The position numbers and the translations under genes were made by a program. Positions 1 through 9,435 of a stretch of 64,000 nt of DNA are shown one piece after another. A model generated the notes under the pieces. The model had not been told where the DNA came from and did not search any database. It worked only from the letters and a program-made list of their open reading frames with translations. This DNA is from JANXMY01 sp964251675. Its GTDB lineage: Bacteria > Armatimonadota > Armatimonadia > Armatimonadales > Capsulimonadaceae. The stretch is from assembly GCA_964251675.1 (NCBI GenBank), contig CAXUKS010000003.1:1-64000 (forward strand). Reading direction: 5' to 3'. Every line of letters begins with the position of its first letter. Position 1 is the first letter of the stretch.

Positions 1-2696
1 CGCCTCTGCCGCTGACGGAGGCCCTGCGAACACTCCCCGCCGGGTCGGTGCTGCCGGGAACCGTGGTTTTAAGCGTAGACGCCGCGAAAGTCGTGCCGCT
101 CACGCCTGAAGAACTGGCCGCGTCGGGGCAGGACGCGCTTCCCGAAGGCGTCCCGGAGAGTCCGTCGTCGCTGGCCGTCGAGTACGGGCGCACGGGCCGT
201 GTCTTCGGCCATGTCTTCGCGCTGGCCCCGCCGACCATGACCCTGCTGAACACCGACCCCAGCCTCACCAATCTGCCGCTGGGCGCTCTGGCCGGGCAGC
301 ACCCGGAAACGTACCTGCTGGGGACTTTGACCCCCGCGCAGCTCAAGCAGGTCGCCGGGGCGGGCCTGGCCTGGGCAGATATGACCCCTGACCAGCAAAG
401 CCTGATGCGTGCCCTGCTGCCGGAGCCGCTGGACATCATTCCCACGACCGCCGTACTGCCGGGACGCAGTGAGAGAACAGACGCACAGCGAAAAGCAGTG
501 CGGGCCGTCTTTGACGCCCAGCTCAAAAAAGTCAGCGGCGAGGGGCTGTACGGCTCGCTGCGGCTGCATGCCTATCTCACCGCCGATTTTTATGTCAAGG
601 CTGCAGGCGGGTACGCGATTGGCGACACGCGGGAGGCTTTAGAAACCACCGGCGCTTATAAGCTGCCGTTCGGCGGCTACAGGAACACCGAGGCGCGAGG
701 CAAAACGCTGGAAACTGTCCTGCAAGCCAGCTTTCCCAACACGCCCAAAGCCGGTGACCTGCTGTGGAACCGGAGGGATTTGGAGGCTCCGGTCAAGCTT
801 TCGGGCGTCAAAACCGTGCAGGACAGTATCACGCGCCTCGCCGCCGCCACGCATCTGGAGCTGTACGCTGACGCCTACTACGAGTCGCGTCTGGTGACGC
901 TGGCCGGGGATACGACCAGGCCGCAGGACGCAAAGGACGTGATGCAGGCGCTGGCCCTGTGCGTCTGCGGGACCTGGCGGCGGGTCGGCTCGGCCTATGT
1001 GCTGACCGATGACGTGTCGGGTCTGGGAGCGCGTCAGCAGTTTTTGTCCGAAATCGGCCAAGTTTGGGGCAACCGACTGAACGCGGCGGGCAAGGAGGCC
1101 GGGCAGCGTCTTCAGGCGCTGGACTGGCTGCATCAGTTTTCCTTTGCGCCCGGCGATCTGGGAACGCTTTCCCCGCAACTGATCGAGACTATTCAAAAGC
1201 AGAAGGGCGGCAACGAAGGCGATTTGCCCTGGAAGTCGCTGCCGCCGGACCTGCGGGACTTTCTGCGGGACTATTTCCAGCATCGCTTCGATGACACGTC
1301 CATTGATACGCCGTCTGAGGTGCAAATGGTAAATGCGATGAAGGCCGCCGCTGCCGCGCTGAAGCCGGACACGCCGGTAGACACAACGATTAATCTGCGT
1401 TTGGGCGTGGAGCTGCCGGACACCGGCGTGATGCTGCTAGATTCCTATTCGGTGCAGTCGCCCAAGCCCGACACGGACAGCGATGACGTTGACGCGGCGG
1501 TTCAAGCTGGCCCGCTGGTGTTCCCTCAAGTCCTGCGGGGCCTGCTGTGTGCGCCGAAAACGCCCGAAGAAGCCCGGACCGTCGTGGCCGGGCTGCCGAA
1601 GATGGGCCTGAACACGCTTTTGATTGACGTGTTCACCAACGGCAGAGCCTATTTCCCCAACACGGCCCTGCCACCCGCCTCCAAAGACGCGGGCGGCGTC
1701 CTGCAGGCGGCGCTGGACGCCGCAAAGCCCCTGCATCTGCCGGTGTACGCCGTTCTGGACATGCTCTGCTGGCGCAGCGATGGCCGCGCCCCGCACCCGC
1801 TTCCCTGGCCGACCGGCTTCCACGAAGACTTGACAGTGCTGGGCGAAGCGCAGGACCGAACCATCCGGCGACGCTTTGACGAAGGCAGCCTTTCCACAGA
1901 CTACAACCATCCGCAGCGGCTGCTGGAGGAAGAGGGCGGGCGCAGTTGGGCCAGTCCGCTTGATCCTGCCGTGCGCGGCGTGCTGCCGCCTCTGGTGCGG
2001 ACACTGGCCGCCGTGCCAGGCCTGGCGGGTCTGATCTTTCAGGACAGCGCCCCACCGGGCTACGTTAAGGGAGGTGTCGGGGATGACGGCACGGCTCTGG
2101 GGTACACGCTGGAAAGTCGCCTGGCGTACCTGCGCCGAACGCATCATGACCCGTTAGACCTGTCTCAATACAACCTTGTAGTGGTGTCTGTTAGTGGGCA
2201 GGGCCTCTTAGACTACCCGGTCGGCATCGAGGGCTTTGGGGGGTTCGGGAGGGACTACACGGCGTGGTCCAAGTATCGCGCCGATGCAGACACGTCGCTG
2301 CTGGCTGGCTGCTGGAATGCGGCGCACACTGCCGCCCCGCAACTGCCGCTTTGGCGGCGGCAGGGTTTTCTGGGAAACCAGTTTGACTTCTGGCTTACTC
2401 CCACTCAGAAGAACACACTGGGCGTGATGGAGAACGGGGAGCTTCCCGATATGACCGTCGGCAGCCAGAGCTTTCTTTGTATTCCTTACGGCGGCGACAA
2501 TCTGGTCAACCCCACTGAGTTCCTGCGGGATGCGCGAGCCGCTGCCGAACAGAAAGAAGGGAACCGGGCCGGGGGCGTCGTTTTTGACCTGGTCAGCGGC
2601 GGCTCCCCGGACAACTTGCCGGACACAGTAGATAAGCTGGCGGCGCTTCTGCGGAACCCCACACCCGTCAAGCCCGCAGCGGCGCAGCCTAAGTAG
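1..2696 (+). CDS. Secreted STN/TIM-barrel paralog A, 5'-partial
   Basis: The open frame runs to the window edge (first whole codon at base 3), so the start and signal peptide are missing; the GTG at 48 is internal because residues upstream of it match the downstream paralog. About 897 residues are visible. The middle holds an STN/secretin-like module (KTVQDSITRL, then LELYAD, VTLAGD, DVMQALALCVCGTW, AYVLTDD). The C-terminal third looks like a glycoside-hydrolase-type TIM barrel (RGLLCAP, LLIDVFTNG, YAVLDMLCWR, GLAGLIFQD). It lies 10 bp before a full-length paralog. The first ~56 bases are identical to that paralog at DNA level and then diverge, which suggests recent gene conversion. Function is unknown; carbohydrate or envelope binding is an inference. 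Confidence 0.8.
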   Translation, partial: PLPLTEALRTLPAGSVLPGTVVLSVDAAKVVPLTPEELAASGQDALPEGVPESPSSLAVEYGRTGRVFGHVFALAPPTMTLLNTDPSLTNLPLGALAGQHPETYLLGTLTPAQLKQVAGAGLAWADMTPDQQSLMRALLPEPLDIIPTTAVLPGRSERTDAQRKAVRAVFDAQLKKVSGEGLYGSLRLHAYLTADFYVKAAGGYAIGDTREALETTGAYKLPFGGYRNTEARGKTLETVLQASFPNTPKAGDLLWNRRDLEAPVKLSGVKTVQDSITRLAAATHLELYADAYYESRLVTLAGDTTRPQDAKDVMQALALCVCGTWRRVGSAYVLTDDVSGLGARQQFLSEIGQVWGNRLNAAGKEAGQRLQALDWLHQFSFAPGDLGTLSPQLIETIQKQKGGNEGDLPWKSLPPDLRDFLRDYFQHRFDDTSIDTPSEVQMVNAMKAAAAALKPDTPVDTTINLRLGVELPDTGVMLLDSYSVQSPKPDTDSDDVDAAVQAGPLVFPQVLRGLLCAPKTPEEARTVVAGLPKMGLNTLLIDVFTNGRAYFPNTALPPASKDAGGVLQAALDAAKPLHLPVYAVLDMLCWRSDGRAPHPLPWPTGFHEDLTVLGEAQDRTIRRRFDEGSLSTDYNHPQRLLEEEGGRSWASPLDPAVRGVLPPLVRTLAAVPGLAGLIFQDSAPPGYVKGGVGDDGTALGYTLESRLAYLRRTHHDPLDLSQYNLVVVSVSGQGLLDYPVGIEGFGGFGRDYTAWSKYRADADTSLLAGCWNAAHTAAPQLPLWRRQGFLGNQFDFWLTPTQKNTLGVMENGELPDMTVGSQSFLCIPYGGDNLVNPTEFLRDARAAAEQKEGNRAGGVVFDLVSGGSPDNLPDTVDKLAALLRNPTPVKPAAAQPK

Positions 2697-2706
2697 AGAG
2701 AACAAC

Positions 2707-5448
2707 ATGAAGATTTCACAAAGCTGGCTTGCCGCTGGCACGCTTTGTCTGCTTGCGCCGCGCCTGTCGGCTCAAGTGGCTCCGGCGGCCCCTGCGCCTC
2801 TGCCGCTGACGGAGGCCCTGCGAACACTCCCCGCCGGGTCGGTGCTGCCCGGCACGGTGGTGCTGAGTGTGGATGCCGCAAAGGTTCTGCCGCTCACGCC
2901 CGAAGAATTGGCCGCGTCGGGGCAGGACGCGCTCCCCGCAGGCGTACCAGAGACGCCATCGTCGCTGGCCGTCGAGTATGGACGCACGGGCCGCGTCTTC
3001 GGCCATGTGTTTGCGCTGGCCCCGCCGACCATGACCGTGCTGAACCCGGACCCGGCGGCCACGGAGTTTCCCGTTTCCGTGCTGGCCCGGCAGCGTCCCC
3101 TGCCCTATCTGCTGGGAACGCTGACTGACAGCCAGATGCAGCGGCTGGGCATGGGCGGGCTGTCGTGGGCGGATTTGACGCCGGACCAGCAGACGCTTTT
3201 GTCTGCGCTTGTGCCTCAACCGCTCTCACTGCTGCCAAAAGCGGCGCGGCCTCCTCTGTCGCTTATCCGTTTACGGTTCCATAACGGCCCTCTGACAGTA
3301 CAGGAACAAGTAGAAAAGGACCAACAGGAAAAGGCGTTTGCGGCACAGTTTATTACCGTGCCGGAGGCAACACTGACGACAACGGCCCGACTGCGGGCGT
3401 TTCTGGTTCCCCAGTACAACTTCGATACGCCCGACAACGAAACGATTGATGTGGATTACCCAAACAGCGGACTGGATGCCAATTTAGAATATATTCTTAG
3501 CTCCACCTGGGCCAGCCCAAGCACCCAGGACAAACCGTTTCAGGAGGCCGTCCGGGCCGAAGTGCCGAACGATGCCAAGCCGGGCGACATTGGGTGGACG
3601 AAGCCTGCGCTGGAACACACGCTGCCGCTGGCGGGAGCCAAAACCGTCGGCGCATTAGTCGCCGGGCTGGCCCATGCGACAGGGCTGGAATTGTACGCGG
3701 ATGCACGTTACGAGCCGCTGCCACTAACACTGGCCGGAGATGTGAGCAAGCCGCAGGAGGCAAAAGACGTGATGCAGGCGCTGGCCCTGTGTGTTTGCGG
3801 GACCTGGCGGCAGGTCGGCCCGGCCTATGTGCTGACCGATGATGTGCTGGGGCTGGGAAGCCGCCGCGCCGCCTTGCAGGAGGCCGTACTGGGCTGGAGC
3901 CGCCGCCTGACTGACGCCGACACCGCCGCAGGCACGCGGCTGAAAGCGGGGCGCTGGCTGCATCTGCCGTTTGCCCCCGGCGATACCGGCGCTCTGACTG
4001 CCGAACAGATGGCCGCGTTTCCTGAGGAGCCAGGCGGCAATTCGGGCCATCTCCCGTGGAAATCGCTGCCCGCCCCCCTGCAAGCCGGGCTGCGGCAGGG
4101 CATGGACCCGGAACCTACGGCGGGGAGTGATGAAGAATATAACAACTCCCTGCGGTCAGTCGGGCAGCGGATGAAGCCAGACACGCCCGTCAGCGTCACG
4201 TTTTCCGTGCAGATGGCGTTAGAGCTGCCCGGCTTCGGGCTGGTTCCGCTGAACAGTAAGTTTGATGTAGCAGACAGGCAGGAGCCAGCTCTCCCAACGG
4301 TCGGCCCGCACAGCCTGACGCTGGCCCGGAAGTATCGGGGCCTGCTGTGTGCGCCCCGAACTGCCGCCGAGGCCCGCACACTGGTCACGCAGATGGCACA
4401 CCAGGGGTTTCCCTTTTTGATGGTGGATGTGTTCACCGGGGGCAAAACGTACTTTCCGAACGACCTGCTGCCGCCCGCGTCCCCGGAGGCCGCCGGAGTG
4501 CTGCAAGCGGCATTAGATACCGCCAAGCCGCTCGGCATCCCCGTGTATGCCGTGATAGACACCCTCTGCTGGCGCAAAAACGGCGACAGCCCGCACCCCT
4601 CCCCCTGGCCCGTTGGGTATGCCGAGGACTTGACGGTGCAGGGCGAGCCGCTGGATGCCTCTGCCCGGCGCTGGCCCGCGCCCAAAGTGTTCCCGGATTC
4701 CCCGGAAGACTTTGCCCGGCAGCAGCACAGGGGCAATAGCTGGGCCAGTCCGACCGACCCCGCCGTGCGCCGCCTCCTGCCTGCGCTGGTGCGTGTTCTG
4801 GCCGGAACGAAAGGGCTGGCCGGGCTGGCCTTTCAGGACACGACGCCCCCCGGCACGCTGGAAACGGATAGCTTCCCGGATGACAATCACTTGGGCTTTC
4901 TGCCCGTCCGCCGCTTGGCTTTTCTGCGTGCCTACCATGTTGACCCCATTGACATGGGGCCGTTGTCGCAAATGGTGTTTGCCTCTGGGAAAGGCAGTGC
5001 GGACTTGATGGTCCAGGCCGGCATCCCGACATTCCCTTCTTCTGCGCCACGTGGTCTGTACTTGGCCTGGAGCAAAGGGCGGGTGGAGGCGAACCGAAGC
5101 CTGCTGGCAGAGTGCTTTCAGGCTGCCCGTGCCTCTGCCCCGGCCCTACCATTGAAAATTCGTGAGTCGCAGGTCGGTTTCTGGTTCAGCGCCTGGAGCA
5201 CCCCGTTGCCACCGAAGCCGCAAACGTCGCCGTCCAGCGACGGCTTTATATGCCTGCCCTGCGATCCCGCCCAGCCTGTTGACCTCGGCCTGCTGTCCGA
5301 AATTCTTGCTGACGACAGCGTCAAGCCTGGCCTGAACGATTTCGGCCATTTCGTCTTTGACCTCACCTCCGGCGGCCCGCCAGACAATTTGAGCGACACA
5401 GTAGACAAGCTTGCGGGTTTGCTCAAGGAGCCGAAGAAGGCCCCCTAG
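2707..5448 (+). CDS. Secreted STN/TIM-barrel paralog B
   Basis: This 913-residue protein begins with a signal peptide (MKISQSWLAAGTLCLLAP..LSA/Q). Domain order matches its neighbour: an N-terminal conserved block (SVLPGTVVLSVDAAKV, EYGRTGRVFGHVFALAPPT), an STN-like module near residues 310-385 (KTVGALVAGLAHATGLELYAD, LALCVCGTWRQVG, AYVLTDD), then a TIM-barrel-like region near 540-900 (YRGLLCAP, LMVDVFTGG, YAVIDTLCWRK, GLAGLAFQD, FVFDLTSGGPPDN). The ATG has AGAGAGAACAAC just upstream and lies 10 bp after gene A, so the two are probably co-transcribed. STN modules are known from TonB receptors and secretins; fusion to a hydrolase-like barrel suggests a periplasmic or surface role. No catalytic residue pair could be assigned. 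The stop codon lies inside the left arm of a palindromic element. Confidence 0.85.
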   Translation: MKISQSWLAAGTLCLLAPRLSAQVAPAAPAPLPLTEALRTLPAGSVLPGTVVLSVDAAKVLPLTPEELAASGQDALPAGVPETPSSLAVEYGRTGRVFGHVFALAPPTMTVLNPDPAATEFPVSVLARQRPLPYLLGTLTDSQMQRLGMGGLSWADLTPDQQTLLSALVPQPLSLLPKAARPPLSLIRLRFHNGPLTVQEQVEKDQQEKAFAAQFITVPEATLTTTARLRAFLVPQYNFDTPDNETIDVDYPNSGLDANLEYILSSTWASPSTQDKPFQEAVRAEVPNDAKPGDIGWTKPALEHTLPLAGAKTVGALVAGLAHATGLELYADARYEPLPLTLAGDVSKPQEAKDVMQALALCVCGTWRQVGPAYVLTDDVLGLGSRRAALQEAVLGWSRRLTDADTAAGTRLKAGRWLHLPFAPGDTGALTAEQMAAFPEEPGGNSGHLPWKSLPAPLQAGLRQGMDPEPTAGSDEEYNNSLRSVGQRMKPDTPVSVTFSVQMALELPGFGLVPLNSKFDVADRQEPALPTVGPHSLTLARKYRGLLCAPRTAAEARTLVTQMAHQGFPFLMVDVFTGGKTYFPNDLLPPASPEAAGVLQAALDTAKPLGIPVYAVIDTLCWRKNGDSPHPSPWPVGYAEDLTVQGEPLDASARRWPAPKVFPDSPEDFARQQHRGNSWASPTDPAVRRLLPALVRVLAGTKGLAGLAFQDTTPPGTLETDSFPDDNHLGFLPVRRLAFLRAYHVDPIDMGPLSQMVFASGKGSADLMVQAGIPTFPSSAPRGLYLAWSKGRVEANRSLLAECFQAARASAPALPLKIRESQVGFWFSAWSTPLPPKPQTSPSSDGFICLPCDPAQPVDLGLLSEILADDSVKPGLNDFGHFVFDLTSGGPPDNLSDTVDKLAGLLKEPKKAP

Positions 5449-5550
5449 CCCGGAGCAACCGCACCCGACCCAATAATGGGGGAACCGGAAAGTTAGCAGG
5501 AGGCCACTCCGAACTTCTGGCTCCCCCATTATTGGGAGCGGGGGGGCCTC
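5439..5550. repeat. Post-stop palindromic element, copy 1
   Basis: Inverted repeat with left core CCCAATAATGGG and right core CCCATTATTGGG, inner flanks GGAACCGGA / TTCTGGCTCC and outer GGCCCCC / GGGGGGGCC. The left arm supplies the TAG stop of the upstream gene and the right arm abuts the stop of the convergent reductase remnant. The left arm has an extra ~18 bp between the outer and inner parts. It is one of six copies in the window and could fold as a long stem and act as a bidirectional 3' structure. Confidence 0.85.
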
Positions 5551-5889
5551 TTACCCCTGCAAGGTCTGCCACATGAAGGCAACGTCCTGTACCGACAGCG
5601 GCGGGGCAACGGCGTTGGACTCGACCTGCCGGATGTCCTTGAAGCCGGGGATGACGCAAGCACTCGGCGACTGGGCCAGGGCATATTGCAAGGCGACGGG
5701 TACCAGGTCCTGCCCGTCGCTGCCGATCAGCCCCACATCCACCAGCAGCTTCACCTGGCGCTCTTCGGTGCCCGTGGTTCCGAGCGGCACTTTCAGCGTC
5801 ACATCCTCGGCATTACTGCCGTGTATGTCCCGGCTTGTGCCATGAATGCCGCGCAGGGCCTCATAGTGGCGCTGATAGCGAAAGTCCAA
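5551..5889 (-). pseudogene. Aldo/keto reductase C-terminal remnant
   Basis: Only the last ~50 residues are recognisable: VALQYALAQSP followed by ACVIPGFKDIRQVESN is the typical aldo/keto reductase tail that closes the NADP-binding barrel. The preceding residues do not look like the family, the N-terminal two thirds are absent, and the first usable start is a TTG. Upstream the frame stays open to about 6027 but overlaps another small gene in a different frame. I read it as a decayed 3' fragment left by a rearrangement; a short fused protein cannot be excluded. Confidence 0.55.
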
Positions 5890-6097
5890 AAGCGTAGACA
5901 GGTTGGATTCGGATTCCAGATAGACGCCAATAAATTGGGTCGCCGATATTATATACGACTTCAGCAGGAGACTTTGATGGGCAGTATCCCCACCAAAACT
6001 TAATATGTTGCGTCCATATTTGTGTCGCTATTCTGAGACTGCCGCCACAGTAAGGACAGGGTAAGTACTGATTTTCAGCATAAGCATATTTAGGCAT
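5861..6097 (-). CDS. Small zinc-ribbon protein
   Basis: 78 residues with an ATG preceded by a good Shine-Dalgarno (AAGGGAAG). The N-terminal half carries CPYCGG and later WGYC, a possible zinc ribbon, followed by YNIGDPIYW. This looks like small standalone proteins with a C-x2-C motif and a 'GDPI.W' segment, but I cannot name a family. The C-terminal tail overlaps the reductase remnant, so the end may be truncated. It lies just downstream of the sbcC/membrane-protein pair and could be read with it. Confidence 0.5.
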   Translation of the reverse strand: MPKYAYAENQYLPCPYCGGSLRIATQIWTQHIKFWWGYCPSKSPAEVVYNIGDPIYWRLSGIRIQPVYAFGLSLSAPL

Positions 6098-6106
6098 TTG
6101 CTTCCC

Positions 6107-6544
6107 TTACCCCGGCGGCTGAACCGGCTCCCGGTCAGCCAATGTCCATTGCCCCGTCGCAAACTGCCCGGCTCCCCAGGCTCCGAGTGTGCCGAAGGCG
6201 AGGGCGACGAGCGGGCTGTAGAGAAAGTAGTGCATCCCGCCGGAATGGGCCGAGTGCGGCGACACTTCCGGGACCTGCCAGAATAGATGCACAAAGCCGG
6301 CGATGCAGAACAGGGCGAAGAACGCGGCCCCGGCGGTCAGCGCGTCCCGGCGTGTGACAAAGCCGATCACAACACCCGCGCAGAACGCGGGCAGGGCCAG
6401 GGTCAGGAGCGCGGCGCAGGCATCGTAGTAGGAGTCAGCGGTAAACAACGTCGCCCCGAGCCACCACAGGCCCAGACGGTTCAGGGCCAGCAGCACGGCA
6501 AGGCCGAGGGCGGCGGCGAGGAGCCAGCGGACGGGGCGTGTCAC
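6107..6544 (-). CDS. Four-helix membrane protein coupled to sbcC
   Basis: 145 residues. The start is the GTG whose last bases form the TGA of sbcC (GTGA overlap), a classic translational-coupling arrangement; a longer frame upstream would run inside sbcC and was not used. Hydrophobic segments lie near residues 7-30, 45-65, 70-92 and 108-127. No enzyme motif is visible. Context alone (overlap with sbcC) does not give a function, because membrane partners of SbcC are not a known theme. Hypothetical. Confidence 0.65.
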   Translation of the reverse strand: MTRPVRWLLAAALGLAVLLALNRLGLWWLGATLFTADSYYDACAALLTLALPAFCAGVVIGFVTRRDALTAGAAFFALFCIAGFVHLFWQVPEVSPHSAHSGGMHYFLYSPLVALAFGTLGAWGAGQFATGQWTLADREPVQPPG

Positions 6545-9132
6545 CCGGCGGACCCTTCCATCACTGTAATCTGTGACCCCGTCGGCGTCTTGATGACTTC
6601 GACTCGCGTCGCAAAGGCGTCTTTCAGCTCGTCGATGTGCGTGATGACGATAATGCGCTCGAAATCTTCTTTGATGGCGTTCAGGCACTCCACCAGCTTT
6701 TCGCGGCCTTTGGCGTCCTGCGAGCCGAAGCCTTCGTCGATAATCAGCGTTTGCAGCTTGGCCCCGGCGCGGCGAGACAGCAGCTTGGACAGGGCAATCC
6801 GAAGGGCGAATGCCGCCCGAAAGCCTTCGCCGCCGGAGTACATTTCGAGGGGCCGCGTGCCCAGATTGTCGCTGACTTTAATGTCCAGCGTCTCAATCGG
6901 CCCGGCGGTTTTGGACTTGGATTCCCGAATGGTCTCAAAGTACAGCGACAGGCCACCGTCCGTGAGCCGGTCCAGCAGACGGTTCGTTTCCTCCATCAGC
7001 TCCGGGATGGCGTTTTCGATAATCAGGGCCTGCACGCCTTTTTTGCCGAACGCCTGCGTGAGCTGCCCATGCACCTCAGCGGTGTACTTGGCATCGCTCA
7101 GGCGCTTGGATTTTTCTTCGCGGACGGCTTTCTGCTCTTCCAGTCGGGTCAGTGTCTGCTCGCGCCGCCCGATTTCCTGATGGACCGCCTGCTCTTCCGC
7201 CGACCGCTGCTTTTCGCCGTCGCGGATGGCCTGCCCCTGCGCTTCCAGGCGGAGGAGTTCCGGGCCGACATCGGGCAGGCTGGCTAATTGGCTTTGCGCG
7301 GTGTCGCGGCTTGCCCGGCGCTGTGTCAGGGACCGCTGCGTTCGGGTCAGCCCTGCTTCTGCCGTAGTTAATGCCGCCTGCGCGTGTTCTAATCCGATAT
7401 GCAGACGCTCGGACGAATCCAGCAGTGCCACTTCGGCTTTGACTTCGGCGTGGTCGGTTTCGACGGTGCTGTACTTTTGGAGGGCGGCCTCGTACTTCAC
7501 GATTTTGGCCCGCGCTTCAGGTGCGAACTCTCTGGCATGGAAAGTTCGCTCGGCGTCTTCGCGGACGGCCTGCAGGTTGGGAAGTGTCTTGCGCCGCTCT
7601 TCCATGATAAAAAGCGACTGTTCGAGCTGGGCCAGTTTTTCGCGGTCTGCACGGGCGGCCCGCTGCCGGGCACGCAGGTCTTTCAGATGTGCTTCAGCGC
7701 GGTTCAACTCCTGCTTGAGACGGGCAGCCTCGGACTTGACTTCTTTCTGCCGGGCTGTGGCGTCGTCGCGCTCGCGCAGGTAATCCGCCTGCACGGCGGC
7801 AACTTTGGCGGGCGGCAGGGGGGCCGCGCAGACATCGCAGACACCCTGCTGGCTTTCCAGGGCCGTCAGCTTGCGGTTCCAGTCAGTGACCTGAAAGTCC
7901 AGCCCGCCGTTTTCTTCGCGCAGGGAGGCAAACGACTCTTGCAGGGTCTTGGCCGCGTCTTCGGCGTCGGGAATGCCCGCTTCCTCGCGGTCGGCTGCCT
8001 CGACACGCGGGGCGACTTCGGCCCGCTGCTGTATCAGGACATCATATTCGCGCACAGCGGCTCGTGCCTGCTCATGATCCGTGACCGCCTGCTGCACCCG
8101 AAGCTGCATCTTGTTTTCCGCCGCCGACCATTCCTTGTCCGCCGCCGCCAGCATTTGCTGCCCGCGCCGGAACGTCTCTAAATCGGCATCGAGCTGTGTC
8201 AAACGCACACGGGCCGCCAGCAGTGCGTCGTAATTACGGGTGATTTCATCGCGCCGCGCCAGCAAAGCGCGGCTCCGGTCGGCTTCGGCCTGATGTCCGG
8301 CCAGCTCTTCGGACAGACCGCCGATTTCGCTGTCCAGCGTGGCAATTTGCGCCGTCAGCGTATCCACGAGTTGCTTCTGGCCCTTGAGCTGGTTTTTGCG
8401 CTCGGTGTAGGCATCCCATTCGGCCCGCAGCTCGGTCTGCCTTGCCTGCAGGGTTTCCAGCCGCGCCTGCAAGGATATTATCTGCTCCCGCAGCTCCGGC
8501 TCGGCTTTCAGCTCGGCATCAATCAGGCTGACATCGCGCTCCAAATCCGTGGCCTCAGCCTGCGCGGCCTTCATCTGCTCGCGGGCTTTGGCTTCCAGTT
8601 GGTCGTAGCGGGACAAGTCAAGAATATCAGCGAGTATCTCTTTGCGCTTGGCGGGCGTCTGCCGCACAAACTGGTCGGCCTGCCCCTGCCGCAGATAGGC
8701 GGAGTTCAGGAACGTATCATACGACATCCGCAGGAGCTTCTGGATGGCCTTCTCGGTTTCCCCCGCGCTGTTGCCCGTCAGCGACCGCCAGCCTGTGCCC
8801 AGCCCCTGATCTTCCGTCTCCGACTGCAGTTCCCAGATGCGCCCGACGGCTTTTTTGGAGTACTTGCGAACCGCCCGGTAGCGCTGCCCATCCATTTCAA
8901 ACGTAAAATGCACGCTCATCTCATCCGCGCCGATGCGGACCAGCTCATCGTGCTTGTTCTTGCCCGCCCGGCTTTCGCCCCAGAGCGCCCAGGTGATCGC
9001 ATCCAGCAGCGCACTTTTGCCGTGCCCGTTCTCGCCGGACAGGCAGAGCGTGTGCATCCCCGAGAAATCCAGTGCGGGAATGTCCTCGCCGTAGGACATA
9101 AAATTCTTGAGTTCCAAACGAATGGGGATCAT
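6541..9132 (-). CDS. sbcC: SbcC-type SMC nuclease subunit
   Basis: 863 residues. Known family role: the ATPase/coiled-coil subunit that works with SbcD to open and cut hairpin and protein-blocked DNA ends. Walker A is GENGHGKSALLDAI near residue 33, followed by the Q-loop (NSAYLRQGQADQF). Long coiled coils flank a zinc hook (CDVCAAPLP) near residue 430. The C-terminal lobe has the ABC signature (YSGGEGFRAAFALRIA) and Walker B (TLIIDEGFGSQD). The start MIPIRLELKNFMSYG is the conserved N terminus; a 30-residue upstream extension was discarded. No sbcD lies beside it in this window. A hairpin-cleaving enzyme in a sequence full of long inverted repeats is notable. Confidence 0.92.
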   Translation of the reverse strand: MIPIRLELKNFMSYGEDIPALDFSGMHTLCLSGENGHGKSALLDAITWALWGESRAGKNKHDELVRIGADEMSVHFTFEMDGQRYRAVRKYSKKAVGRIWELQSETEDQGLGTGWRSLTGNSAGETEKAIQKLLRMSYDTFLNSAYLRQGQADQFVRQTPAKRKEILADILDLSRYDQLEAKAREQMKAAQAEATDLERDVSLIDAELKAEPELREQIISLQARLETLQARQTELRAEWDAYTERKNQLKGQKQLVDTLTAQIATLDSEIGGLSEELAGHQAEADRSRALLARRDEITRNYDALLAARVRLTQLDADLETFRRGQQMLAAADKEWSAAENKMQLRVQQAVTDHEQARAAVREYDVLIQQRAEVAPRVEAADREEAGIPDAEDAAKTLQESFASLREENGGLDFQVTDWNRKLTALESQQGVCDVCAAPLPPAKVAAVQADYLRERDDATARQKEVKSEAARLKQELNRAEAHLKDLRARQRAARADREKLAQLEQSLFIMEERRKTLPNLQAVREDAERTFHAREFAPEARAKIVKYEAALQKYSTVETDHAEVKAEVALLDSSERLHIGLEHAQAALTTAEAGLTRTQRSLTQRRASRDTAQSQLASLPDVGPELLRLEAQGQAIRDGEKQRSAEEQAVHQEIGRREQTLTRLEEQKAVREEKSKRLSDAKYTAEVHGQLTQAFGKKGVQALIIENAIPELMEETNRLLDRLTDGGLSLYFETIRESKSKTAGPIETLDIKVSDNLGTRPLEMYSGGEGFRAAFALRIALSKLLSRRAGAKLQTLIIDEGFGSQDAKGREKLVECLNAIKEDFERIIVITHIDELKDAFATRVEVIKTPTGSQITVMEGSAG

Positions 9133-9210
9133 AACGCCAATAGTATACCTGAAAAGCCGCTGCCAGTGGGTGACAGCGGTTGACATAAGTAGCGGCAGGA
9201 AATGCAGGGG

Positions 9211-9223
9211 TATAATAACCACA
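9211..9223 (+). promoter_or_regulatory. -10 box of a predicted leaderless mRNA (DUF433 gene)
   Basis: TATAAT at 9211-9216 ends seven bases before the ATG at 9223, so transcription should begin at or within a base of the start codon. No Shine-Dalgarno is possible. A TTGACA at 9180-9185 is too far (25 bp) to be a normal -35. Confidence 0.5.
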
Positions 9224-9435
9224 TGGATTACACAGAGCGTATTACGCTGAACCCCCCCGTCATGAGTGGCAAGCCCTGCATCCGGGGAATGCGCGTCACC
9301 GTTGGTTTAGTCGTCGGCTTGATAGCGACAGGAGTAAGCGCGGTAGAGATTTTGTGTGCTTATCCCTGCTTGGAGGCTGAGGATATTTCGGTGGCTCTTG
9401 TATACAGAGGCCGTCGCCTGGGTACCACGGAATGA
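9223..9435 (+). CDS. DUF433-type antitoxin, C-terminally truncated, orphan
   Basis: 70 residues beginning MDYTERITLNPPVMSGKPCIRG. The pattern 'R I . . P . V . . G K P C I R G . R . . V' followed by a small helical bundle is the DUF433 family, usually the antitoxin partner of a DUF5615 PIN-like toxin. The usual toxin gene is absent: the reading frame ends inside a REP-like hairpin whose first arm encodes the last residues (GTTE). This looks like a TA locus whose 3' part was lost when the repeat arrived. Whether the truncated protein folds is unknown. Confidence 0.7.
   Translation: MDYTERITLNPPVMSGKPCIRGMRVTVGLVVGLIATGVSAVEILCAYPCLEAEDISVALVYRGRRLGTTE

Noticed and set aside
5573..6003. Plus-strand frames opposite the aldo/keto reductase remnant
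   Set aside because: No family motif, no start signal, and the minus strand gives a recognisable reductase tail.
8293..9183. 296-codon frame opposite sbcC
   Set aside because: Shadow frame; the true strand carries Walker A, the Q-loop and coiled-coil sequence.
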